From Cuspidothrix issatschenkoi CHARLIE-1 (GTDB lineage: Bacteria; Cyanobacteriota; Cyanobacteriia; Cyanobacteriales; Nostocaceae): 64,000 bases of DNA. Shown in pieces: positions 56,886-64,000 of the stretch (within the stretch, counting starts at the first letter, position 1; every line of letters starts with the position of its first letter). The position numbers were made by a program, and so were the translations under genes. The stretch is taken from positions 1 through 64,000 of the forward strand of contig NZ_PGEM01000083.1 of assembly GCF_002934005.1 (NCBI RefSeq). Direction: 5' to 3'. Below the pieces are notes generated by a model. The model saw only the letters and a program-made list of their open reading frames with translations, was not told the origin of the DNA and did no database searches.

Positions 56886-57528
56886 TACTGTAAATATTCG
56901 CAGGACGAATGATATTGTTTTTTTTGAAAACCGTCACACAAAATTCATAGGGTAGGTAAGAATGATCTAATTGTACCCGTCGGCTCAATTTATTAATACA
57001 AAATGCCGAAATTTCTAAGGGATCTGCGTGATAAGCCCCTTCCTGCATAAAATCAACTTGATTTGTCATGAAATCTATTGCCATAAATTCGCGTGTAATA
57101 CAAAATAAATCCACAAAAATTTCCTTGATAATTTTTTTGTGTGCTTCAGTATCTTCAGTATATTTGATATTAAATGCACCCGAACTGAATATATAGTCAT
57201 ATTCCTTACACTCTTGTTTAAATTCTTCAGGTGAAAGTAAAACAGCGTCGGTAAATTTCTTCTTGTTATGCTGTAAAAACTCTTCCATCATATCCACACC
57301 TGTATAGCTTACATCCTCGAAATGCCTATCCAAGAATGATTTGAAGTGGGCAAGTCCACAGCCAAAATCAAGAACAGAGAATCCTTTTTTACCTTTAGGA
57401 ATATTTTTTGTCAGTGCCATGAAACGTTCTTCCTGCCTACCTTTTATCCATAAAACTGCTTGTGAAGAATCACCATGCTTTTCAAAAGCTTCACGATAAA
57501 TTGTTTTTATTTGTTCTTTATTATCCAT
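56878..57528 (-). CDS. class I SAM-dependent methyltransferase
   Basis: Motif I FSVLDFGCGLAHFKSFL, YTGVDMMEEFLQ and YDYIFSSGAFNI place it in the Methyltransf_25/class I fold. About 216 aa from the ATG at 57528; a GTG three codons earlier (57537) is also possible. Operonic with FemAB, FAD protein and C-methyltransferase, an unusual block whose codon use looks more AT-rich than the neighbours. Confidence 0.8.
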   Translation of the reverse strand: MDNKEQIKTIYREAFEKHGDSSQAVLWIKGRQEERFMALTKNIPKGKKGFSVLDFGCGLAHFKSFLDRHFEDVSYTGVDMMEEFLQHNKKKFTDAVLLSPEEFKQECKEYDYIFSSGAFNIKYTEDTEAHKKIIKEIFVDLFCITREFMAIDFMTNQVDFMQEGAYHADPLEISAFCINKLSRRVQLDHSYLPYEFCVTVFKKNNIIRPANIYSNA

Positions 57529-57562
57529 TTGAAACACTTAGATAAATAGTTTGATAAACACT

Positions 57563-59434
57563 TTATAAAAACCTTTCACACCAATTCTCTACATTTAATA
57601 ACGACCAAATCAACAGTCTTCTATTTTGTTTACCTGTTAAATGTTCACTGACTAGCTGCTGTATTGCCTCCCGATTTAAAAACTCATATATATTTGCTTT
57701 ATCATTAAATATGATCCGACGTACATAGTCAATACTTTCTCCTTTAAACCAACTACCATCGGGAGCAGAAAATCCCTGTTTAACTGCATTGGTTATGGTT
57801 GAGGGAATATAATTTTCCATCACTTTCCTTAACAAGAGTTTTCCATCTTGAGTTTTTTGGAAATATTTAGCGGTTTTTGGACCTGGTTCATTTTCATTGA
57901 GTCTAGTGACTTGTCCTAGATTACCTAACTTTAATTTTACAGGAACTTTCATCGCAAAGTCCACTAAATCATTATCTAAAAAAGGAACTCTTGTTTCTAA
58001 TCCATGAGCCATACTTAGTTTATCATCCATAACTAATAAGCCATGCAAAAAAGTTTTTGCTTCAAAATATAAAGAATGATTAATATAGTCTTCTGGACGA
58101 GTAAATTCTTGTAAATGAACGGCAAACACATCCTTAAATATATCTTTGGTGTTAATGTGACTCACCTCATGCCAAACTGGTTTTAATGCTTGAGCGATTA
58201 TTTTATTGGGTATTAAACGATGCCAAAAATTATAATATTTGTCAATATAATGATCAAAATCATCATTAATTACTGCCCGATAATAACGCCAAGGATAACC
58301 GCCAAAAAGTTCATCTCCTCCTGCACCTGCTAAAACAACTTTAACAAATTTACTGGCTAATTGTGCTATATAAAAATTAGGATAACTTTGTCCCATTCTT
58401 GGTTCTTCGAGATGCCAAGTTAATTTAGGTAATATTCTCTCCATATCTCCAGCTTTTAAAACCATTTCGTAATGTTCAGTTTTACATAAATAAGACATAT
58501 ATTCAGCTTTTTCTCGTTCATCATAAGCTAACTCTAACCCTGACGCTGAATGTAAATCAAAACCACAGGTAAATGTTTTCAAATAGGGTAATTCATTAGA
58601 TGCGATCGCTGTAATTGATCCTGAGTCTATTCCACCACTTAAATAACTTCCTATGTCCACATCACTAATTAATTGTCGGTTAACTGCTTGACAAAATAAG
58701 CGATCAAGTTCTTCTAAATATTCTTGTTCATCTTGAGGTTGATCTGGTTCGTTAAAATAATAATCCCAATATCTGTTTAGTTTGATAAATTTTGATTCAA
58801 GGGATATCTTAATAAATGTGCCTGACGGTAAAAGTTTAATCCCTTTAAATAGAGTTGTATCAGTAAAAAAATTCTGGAAAGTAAAATACTCTAATAAAGC
58901 TTCTTTATCTATTTCTATTTTATAATTAGCATGGGCTAAAATTGCTTTAATTTCTGATCCAAAGAGAAAAGTATTTCCTTGTTGAGTATAATATAAAGGT
59001 TTCGTTCCATAGCGATCTCTTGCCAAAAATAACTCTTTTTTTTGCTTATCCCAAATAGCAAAAGCAAACATCCCATTAAATCTAAGTAATGCATTTTCTC
59101 CCCATTCTACATAAGAATAAAGGACAACTTCTGTATCAGTACGAGAGTGAAATTGATAACCTAATGATTCTAATTCAATTTTTAATTCTTGATAATTATA
59201 AATTTCCCCATTATAAATAAGAACATACCGTCCATTTTTAGTAATCATGGGTTGATGTCCCGCAGGGGATAAATCTATAATGGCTAAACGACGATGTCCT
59301 AAACCGATACAACCATCAATATAAAAACCTTCTCCATCAATTCCACGATGAGCGATCGCTTCTGTCATTTGATGAAGAATCACAGTTGATATAGGCTTTT
59401 GATTGAGGTTGAAAATTCCTGTTATTCCACACAT
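57563..59434 (-). CDS. asparagine synthase-like glutamine amidotransferase, copy 3
   Basis: AsnB family, 623 aa, with Cys2 (MCGITGIFN), HRGIDGEG (variant of HRGPDGEG), YNGEIYNY and PP loop SGGIDSGS near residue 268. Most similar in length to the secreted-glycan type. Start overlaps the stop of the methyltransferase remnant by one base. Presumably amidates a uronic acid made by the diacetamido-sugar genes nearby. Confidence 0.88.
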   Translation of the reverse strand: MCGITGIFNLNQKPISTVILHQMTEAIAHRGIDGEGFYIDGCIGLGHRRLAIIDLSPAGHQPMITKNGRYVLIYNGEIYNYQELKIELESLGYQFHSRTDTEVVLYSYVEWGENALLRFNGMFAFAIWDKQKKELFLARDRYGTKPLYYTQQGNTFLFGSEIKAILAHANYKIEIDKEALLEYFTFQNFFTDTTLFKGIKLLPSGTFIKISLESKFIKLNRYWDYYFNEPDQPQDEQEYLEELDRLFCQAVNRQLISDVDIGSYLSGGIDSGSITAIASNELPYLKTFTCGFDLHSASGLELAYDEREKAEYMSYLCKTEHYEMVLKAGDMERILPKLTWHLEEPRMGQSYPNFYIAQLASKFVKVVLAGAGGDELFGGYPWRYYRAVINDDFDHYIDKYYNFWHRLIPNKIIAQALKPVWHEVSHINTKDIFKDVFAVHLQEFTRPEDYINHSLYFEAKTFLHGLLVMDDKLSMAHGLETRVPFLDNDLVDFAMKVPVKLKLGNLGQVTRLNENEPGPKTAKYFQKTQDGKLLLRKVMENYIPSTITNAVKQGFSAPDGSWFKGESIDYVRRIIFNDKANIYEFLNREAIQQLVSEHLTGKQNRRLLIWSLLNVENWCERFL

Positions 59435-59707
59435 TATTTTTTTTGGGACACCACTGTAATCCCTGATTCTTGAATATTCATATGTTTAATACTGAGATTA
59501 GCCATTTCACAAAATGACATAACTTCTTCCGGGGTATGGCGGTGACAGTTTAGAGGTCTGAACCAGTCAAAGTTAACGTGATTCATAAGTATCTCGTTTT
59601 GACCATTTAAAAGCAAAAGTATCTTTTGTTTGTTCTTGAGTCAATGAATAATCTTGTTCAACGGTAGTATTTTCCTTAATAATTCCTAATCTTTGTAAAG
59701 CAGACAT
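59434..59707 (-). pseudogene. internally deleted SAM methyltransferase
   Basis: A start with GGAGG nine bases upstream (ATG 59707) encodes 44 residues, MSALQRLGIIKENTT... and then TYESR with a stop at 59573. In a different frame from 59616 the sequence continues with NFDWFRPLNCHRHTPEEVMSF to a stop at 59434, the C-terminal end typical of methyltransferases of exopolysaccharide clusters. The central catalytic domain (probably 200 residues or more) is missing, with a junction near 59580. Confidence 0.7.
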
Positions 59708-59720
59708 TGTTATTATCCTC

Positions 59721-60863
59721 CTAAATAGTTTTTAAAATTTGAACAGTATACTCATAATCTTCTGATTCCATTTGATTGTGTAAAGGAATAGCCATTGAAA
59801 AATGATCACAATCCCTTGCTTTTGGATAATCTTCTGATTTAAAACCAAATTTATTTTGATAATATCCTAATAAATGAATAGCATGAGTCCCAGGACGGGT
59901 ACTAATGCCTTTTTGTTGCAATATTTCCATTATTTCATTACGAGTTTTGGGCGCTTTGGTTTCATCAATATAACATACATAAGATTGCCAACCATGACTA
60001 TAATTTTGTGGTACTTTTGGTGTTTTTAGCCATGATATGTCTGCCAATTCTTGAGTGTAAAATTCAGCCCATTGTTGACGTTGTTTAATAAATTGATCTA
60101 ATTTACTTAATTGTACTAACCCTAATGCTCCTTGTAAATCAGTCATCCGATAATTAAACCCTAATAAATTAAATTCAGGTAATATATAGGGTTTGTTTCC
60201 TAAATGTCTTTGTTCTTCAGAAATACTTGCTCCATGATTTCTTAATACTCTAATTTTTTCAGCTAAATTGTCATTATTAGTGGTAATCATTCCTCCTTCC
60301 CCTGTAGTTATGGACTTACGAGGATGAAAAGAAAATGCACCAGCATCTCCTAAACTTCCGGCTGAACGACCTTGATAAAAACTTCCCGCAGCACAAGCCG
60401 CATCTTCAATGATAGCAACATGAGGAGCGATTTTTTTAATACTATCTATATCAGCACATAAACCAAATAAATGAACAGGAATAATTACTTTAGTTTTTGC
60501 TGTTAACTTGGCATAAATTTGTTTAATATCTATATTAAATGTATCGGGGTCAACATCAACAAAAATAGGTTTTGCCCCACAATGTAGCACTACATTAGCA
60601 GTGGCGACCCAAGTAAAAGCTGGTACAATTACTTCATCTCCTTCACCAATTCCTAAAGCTATTAAGATTAGATGAAGTGCGGTAGTACAGCTAGTTGTAG
60701 CTATGGCGTGTTTTACTTGATGCCGTTTGGCAAAAGCTTGTTCAAAAGCTGCTACTTTCGGTCCTTGAGTTAACCATCCTGTCATTAGAGGTTCTCGTAA
60801 AGCTTGCCACTCTTCCTCACCAGCAGAAGGTGTAGAAATTGGGATGTTGCGTTTTTCAATCAT
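59721..60863 (-). CDS. DegT/DnrJ/EryC1/StrS family sugar aminotransferase
   Basis: PLP-dependent transaminase on keto-sugars, 380 aa. GAFSFHPRKSITTGEGGMI contains the PLP Lys near residue 183; TSCTTALHLILIAL and IEDAACAAGSF fit the fold. Stop is followed by the deleted methyltransferase with 13 bases between. Distinct from the copy at 61876 in sequence, so a second amino group is probably added. Overlaps the upstream epimerase by eight bases. Confidence 0.92.
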   Translation of the reverse strand: MIEKRNIPISTPSAGEEEWQALREPLMTGWLTQGPKVAAFEQAFAKRHQVKHAIATTSCTTALHLILIALGIGEGDEVIVPAFTWVATANVVLHCGAKPIFVDVDPDTFNIDIKQIYAKLTAKTKVIIPVHLFGLCADIDSIKKIAPHVAIIEDAACAAGSFYQGRSAGSLGDAGAFSFHPRKSITTGEGGMITTNNDNLAEKIRVLRNHGASISEEQRHLGNKPYILPEFNLLGFNYRMTDLQGALGLVQLSKLDQFIKQRQQWAEFYTQELADISWLKTPKVPQNYSHGWQSYVCYIDETKAPKTRNEIMEILQQKGISTRPGTHAIHLLGYYQNKFGFKSEDYPKARDCDHFSMAIPLHNQMESEDYEYTVQILKTI

Positions 60864-61872
60864 TTCCTATACCCACTTGATTACGTCTTCTTGCTACTTC
60901 TTCCTTATGACTATTACGCCACTCAATTAGTTTTTTGATCCCATCAGTGAGTTCAACATCCGCTTTGAACCCAATTTCCTCTGCTGCTTTTTTCGGACAA
61001 CCAACCCGATTTTTGACAAAAGTTTGTCCACCTGGTTCATACTGAATTTTTAAATCAGAACCAGTAATTTCTAAAATGAGTTCTGCTAATTCCTTAATTG
61101 TCGTCTTGACACCTTTGCCTACATTGTAAAAGCTATCAGTCACATTAGATTTCATTGCACATACATTAGCTTTGGCACAATCTCCCACATAAACAAAATC
61201 ATAAGCTTGAGAACCATCACCATAAACAACTGGAGGTAATCCCTGATCCAAACGATCCAAAATTTTCATAATCACGGCTATATAAGCACCCCGATAATCT
61301 TGACGTGATCCATACACATTCATATAGCGTAAACCAACATAATCAAAATGTTTTTCCGTTCCCTTATAACGATGATAAAGAGCGCGGCACATTTGTTCAC
61401 CTGCAACTTTAGTTGCACCGTAAAAATTGGTATTGTTATATGGGTGGTCTTCTGTCATTGGTTCTGCTACTGCATCCCCATAAACAGATGCTGAAGATGA
61501 GTAAACTAGTCTTTTTACGCCATTATTAATACACGCTTCCAAGACATTAAATGTACCACCAATATTGACTTCAAATGCAGAACGAGGGAAATCCCAGCAG
61601 TGCAGCAGCCACAACGCTGCAAAATGGAAAACTCCATCAATATCTTTCATAGCTTCATTCAAAATATCACGATGCAGTAGTTCCCCACCTAGGGGAAAAA
61701 TATTAACACGAGAGTCTTTTAATGATTCAATAATATTCCCTAGACTACCTCGTGTAAAATTATCATAGATGCGAATTTCCGCTACATCTTCTTGTAACAG
61801 GCTATCAACCGTGTGCGAACCTATTAAACCGGCACCACCAATAACAAGAAACCGTTTTCCTTTGAGATCCAT
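60856..61872 (-). CDS. NAD-dependent nucleotide-sugar epimerase/dehydratase
   Basis: Extended SDR, 338 aa, with FLVIGGAGLIGSHTVDSLL, YSSSASVYGDA, the YGATK active site and NVYGSRQDYRG. Likely UDP-glucose/GlcNAc type 4-epimerase or dehydratase. It overlaps the downstream aminotransferase and is three bases from the upstream one, so it is part of a tight sugar-synthesis operon. Confidence 0.92.
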   Translation of the reverse strand: MDLKGKRFLVIGGAGLIGSHTVDSLLQEDVAEIRIYDNFTRGSLGNIIESLKDSRVNIFPLGGELLHRDILNEAMKDIDGVFHFAALWLLHCWDFPRSAFEVNIGGTFNVLEACINNGVKRLVYSSSASVYGDAVAEPMTEDHPYNNTNFYGATKVAGEQMCRALYHRYKGTEKHFDYVGLRYMNVYGSRQDYRGAYIAVIMKILDRLDQGLPPVVYGDGSQAYDFVYVGDCAKANVCAMKSNVTDSFYNVGKGVKTTIKELAELILEITGSDLKIQYEPGGQTFVKNRVGCPKKAAEEIGFKADVELTDGIKKLIEWRNSHKEEVARRRNQVGIGND

Positions 61873-61875
61873 TCC

Positions 61876-62997
61876 TCAAACCTCATTATTCAATGCTTGT
61901 TCAACGGTTGCTACTACTTGCTCAATAAATGACTGTTCCATCTCCGGCCAAATTGGCAAACTCAGCACCTCACCAGTTAGCATATCACTCACTGGATTTT
62001 TAGGATACTTTTCTTTATAAACTGGCAATTGATCTTGGGGAATAGGATAGTAAACCATAGTGCTAACCCCCTGTTCTCCCAGATATTTCTCTACTTGCTC
62101 ACGCTTACCATCTAAAATCCTAATTGTATATTGATGAAATACATGACCATCAGTAATTTCAGGAGTAAGTACACCTGTAATATCTGCTAATAGATGATTA
62201 TAGGTTTTAGCCACTCCACGCCTACCTTCATTCCATTTATCAATATAGGGTAATTTAACCCGTAAAATTGCTGCTTGCAAGGTATCTAAACGAGAATTAT
62301 AACCCAAAACCTCATTATGATATTTCTTTTTCGCTCCATGTACCCGCAACATTCTGGCAATTTCTGCTACTTGATTATCATCGGTAACAATTAAGCCACC
62401 ATCACCATAAGCCCCTAAATTCTTAGAAGGAAAAAATGAGTACGCCCCTATATGACCAATCGTACCTGTGTGTTTACCATTAATATGATCAGAATTATAG
62501 TATTTAGCACCAAATGACTGAGCGCAGTCTTCAATCACTTTTAACCCATACTCACTAGCAATTTCCATAATTGCCCCCATTGCAGCCGGATTACCATAAA
62601 GGTGAACTGGCATAATGGCTTTAGTACAAGATGTGATTTTAGACTTAATTGCCTCTGGATTAATATTAAAAGTATGAGGATCTATATCGGCAAATATTGG
62701 CGTTGCACCTACATTACTAATTGATTCTGCGGTAGCAAAAAAGGAAAAGGGTGTAGTAATAACTTCATCCCCATTACCAATTCCCAAAGACCTTAACCCA
62801 ATTACTAGAGCATCTGTACCAGAGTTGACGGCGATCGCGTGTTTAACTCCTAAATATCCAGATACTTCTTGTTCAAATAGTTTCACATCTGGTCCCATAA
62901 TAAACTGGCCAGACTCTAAAACGCGCTCAATAGCCGCGTGAATTTCTTCCTTAATAGAGTTATATTGAGGTTTTAGATCAAGGACGGGAATTTTCAT
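61876..62997 (-). CDS. DegT-type sugar aminotransferase (WbpE-like)
   Basis: 373 aa. AVNSGTDALVIGLRSLGIG, IEDCAQSFGA and the PLP-Lys in YSFFPSKNLGAYGDGG (near 190). Sits directly after the acyltransferase and the Gfo/Idh oxidoreductase, the gene order of WbpB, WbpD, WbpE that make UDP-2,3-diacetamido-2,3-dideoxy-glucuronate. The likely role is 3-amination of UDP-3-keto-GlcNAcA, inferred from order. Confidence 0.92.
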   Translation of the reverse strand: MKIPVLDLKPQYNSIKEEIHAAIERVLESGQFIMGPDVKLFEQEVSGYLGVKHAIAVNSGTDALVIGLRSLGIGNGDEVITTPFSFFATAESISNVGATPIFADIDPHTFNINPEAIKSKITSCTKAIMPVHLYGNPAAMGAIMEIASEYGLKVIEDCAQSFGAKYYNSDHINGKHTGTIGHIGAYSFFPSKNLGAYGDGGLIVTDDNQVAEIARMLRVHGAKKKYHNEVLGYNSRLDTLQAAILRVKLPYIDKWNEGRRGVAKTYNHLLADITGVLTPEITDGHVFHQYTIRILDGKREQVEKYLGEQGVSTMVYYPIPQDQLPVYKEKYPKNPVSDMLTGEVLSLPIWPEMEQSFIEQVVATVEQALNNEV

Positions 62998-63002
62998 CAG
63001 GT

Positions 63003-63584
63003 TTATACAATCCTTTTAACTTCTGTTGCTGATACTTGTTGATACTTTGTTTGGGTTGAGTCAGTAGCGTAGCCATCCCCATCAAACTCTAACACATCCC
63101 CATAGGCACTCATCCAACCAATAATTTTGGCAGGTACTCCAGCTACCATAGCATAGGCTGGTACATCTTTTGTTACCACAGCGCCAGCAGCAACAAAGGC
63201 ATTTTCATGTAAAGTCACACCGCAAACAATAGTAGCATTAGCGCCAATACTTGCACCTCTTTTTACCAAAGTTTTGTGATAATCATTACTGGTATTGCGT
63301 GGAAACTCACATCTTGGTGTTTTGACATTTGTAAACACCATACTAGGACCACAAAAAACGTAGTCTTCTAAAATTACTCCCTCATACAAGGAAACATTAT
63401 TTTGGATTTTACAGAAATTACCAATAACTACATTATTAGCAACTAAAACATTTTGTCCAAAAACACAATTTTCCCCTATTTTGGCTTTACTTAAAACATG
63501 ACAAAAATGCCATATTTTCGTACCTTTACCAATCTCAGCACCTTCATCTACATAAGCCGATTCATGGACAAAATATTCAGTCAA
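63003..63584 (-). CDS. hexapeptide-repeat acetyltransferase (WbpD-like)
   Basis: Left-handed beta-helix acyltransferase of about 193 aa. Hexapeptide repeats run throughout ([35 protein letters not shown], and [13 protein letters not shown]). The start is TTG at 63584, because AAGGAGG lies six bases upstream and the gene begins one base after the previous stop; the ATG at 63605 overlaps it. Probably acetylates the 3-amino group of a uronic sugar. Confidence 0.88.
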   Translation of the reverse strand: MTEYFVHESAYVDEGAEIGKGTKIWHFCHVLSKAKIGENCVFGQNVLVANNVVIGNFCKIQNNVSLYEGVILEDYVFCGPSMVFTNVKTPRCEFPRNTSNDYHKTLVKRGASIGANATIVCGVTLHENAFVAAGAVVTKDVPAYAMVAGVPAKIIGWMSAYGDVLEFDGDGYATDSTQTKYQQVSATEVKRIV

Positions 63585-63585
63585 T

Positions 63586-64000
63586 TTACACCTCCTTGGG
63601 ATCAATAATTTTGCCTTTAGATTGTAGCGATATTTGTGCCGCTTGTAAAACTGTTAAGACATTGATTCCATTGTCCACATCTGTTACAGGAGTTTGTCTG
63701 GTTTGAATACAATCTAAGAAATGCTGACATTCTAATTTAAGAGGTTCATTTTGCTCAACAGCAATGGGAGTATGAGATTTCTTCTCTAAAATAGGAATAC
63801 CATTTAATACTGTAATTTGCTGATCGTATAGGACGAGTTTAGCATCTTTAGAAACATCATCAAATACTAAAGTACCAGCATCACCAACTACTACCAGACG
63901 GTGTTCTTTAAAGGGATGAAGCCAACTTGCAAAAACATGAGCTTTCACATTTTGGCTAAACTCTAAATTAATCACACAGAAATCTTCTACTTGAGTTACA
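63586..64000 (-). CDS. Gfo/Idh/MocA family oxidoreductase, C-terminal part (WbpB-like), cut by the window edge
   Basis: The frame is open from the edge at 64000 to the stop at 63586, so the N-terminal NAD-binding domain lies outside. What is seen is the C-terminal domain: [46 protein letters not shown] and [20 protein letters not shown], typical of the family. Adjacent to the acetyltransferase and aminotransferase, which suggests UDP-GlcNAcA 3-dehydrogenase. Confidence 0.85.
   Translation of the reverse strand, partial: VTQVEDFCVINLEFSQNVKAHVFASWLHPFKEHRLVVVGDAGTLVFDDVSKDAKLVLYDQQITVLNGIPILEKKSHTPIAVEQNEPLKLECQHFLDCIQTRQTPVTDVDNGINVLTVLQAAQISLQSKGKIIDPKEV

Noticed and set aside
1-64000. NRPS, PKS or other toxin biosynthesis genes, prophage or transposase genes
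   Set aside because: I looked for carrier protein, ketosynthase, integrase and DDE transposase motifs and saw none; the only mobile-type DNA is small inverted repeats.
1-64000. tRNA genes
   Set aside because: A scan by eye for the T-loop GTTCGA/TTCAAAT patterns with matching acceptor stems found no convincing candidate.

Overview
The window looks like chromosome from a low-GC filamentous, probably heterocyst-forming cyanobacterium (Nostocales: Anabaena, Nostoc, Dolichospermum or Aphanizomenon type). The evidence is frequent HIP1 octamers (GCGATCGC), a cp12 gene, cyanobacteria-restricted families (DUF3727, DUF3177, Rbp-type RRM protein, bifunctional nuclease), cobalamin genes, and the 7-bp tandem repeats and palindromic intergenic repeats typical of this group. 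Species cannot be assigned from sequence alone.

Left half (about 1-32.5 kb) is housekeeping DNA with genes on both strands in short or single-gene units: GNAT protein and RuvX, DUF3727, YqeG-like phosphatase, proB, ftsW, an RNase D-like exonuclease, an RRM protein, a ferredoxin-like aldo/keto reductase, a large hybrid histidine kinase with a frameshifted N-terminus, a bifunctional nuclease, ribE, an M23 peptidase, birA, pgeF, Uma2 genes, cp12, DUF3177, cbiD, guaA, a glutaredoxin followed by gshB, an adenosine-deaminase-like gene, an inactive-looking rhodanese, mutL and cbiJ. Intergenic regions are full of repeats: a 19-copy heptamer array after ribE, three related 26-bp perfect palindromes, and several hairpin elements. 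Two stretches (4.1-4.2 kb and 7.9-8.2 kb) look like unannotated structured RNAs.

Right half (about 32.7-64 kb) is one continuous minus-strand surface-polysaccharide cluster that runs off the right edge. In transcription order it holds Gfo/Idh oxidoreductase (partial), hexapeptide acetyltransferase, DegT aminotransferase, epimerase, second DegT aminotransferase, a deleted methyltransferase, AsnB, methyltransferase, FemAB-like protein, FAD oxidoreductase, C-methyltransferase-like protein, a broken formyltransferase around a deacetylase-like gene, GNAT, WbqC, a membrane-anchored glycosyltransferase, two Wzt-like ATPases and one Wzm-like permease, methyltransferase, then a repeated pair (glycosyltransferase-like protein plus AsnB) flanking two sugar epimerases, a GT4 glycosyltransferase, a methyltransferase and a UDP-GlcNAc 2-epimerase. 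The oxidoreductase, acetyltransferase, aminotransferase and 2-epimerase suggest a diacetamido-uronic acid sugar; three AsnB paralogues suggest amidation of uronic acids; Wzm/Wzt suggests ABC-dependent export. HIP1 sites are sparser here and at least two genes are visibly broken, as expected of a fast-recombining locus.

The strongest candidates for something undescribed are the duplicated glycosyltransferase-like/AsnB gene pair, the two-ATPase exporter, the small-RNA candidates, and the rearranged formyltransferase locus with its exact 69-bp repeat.
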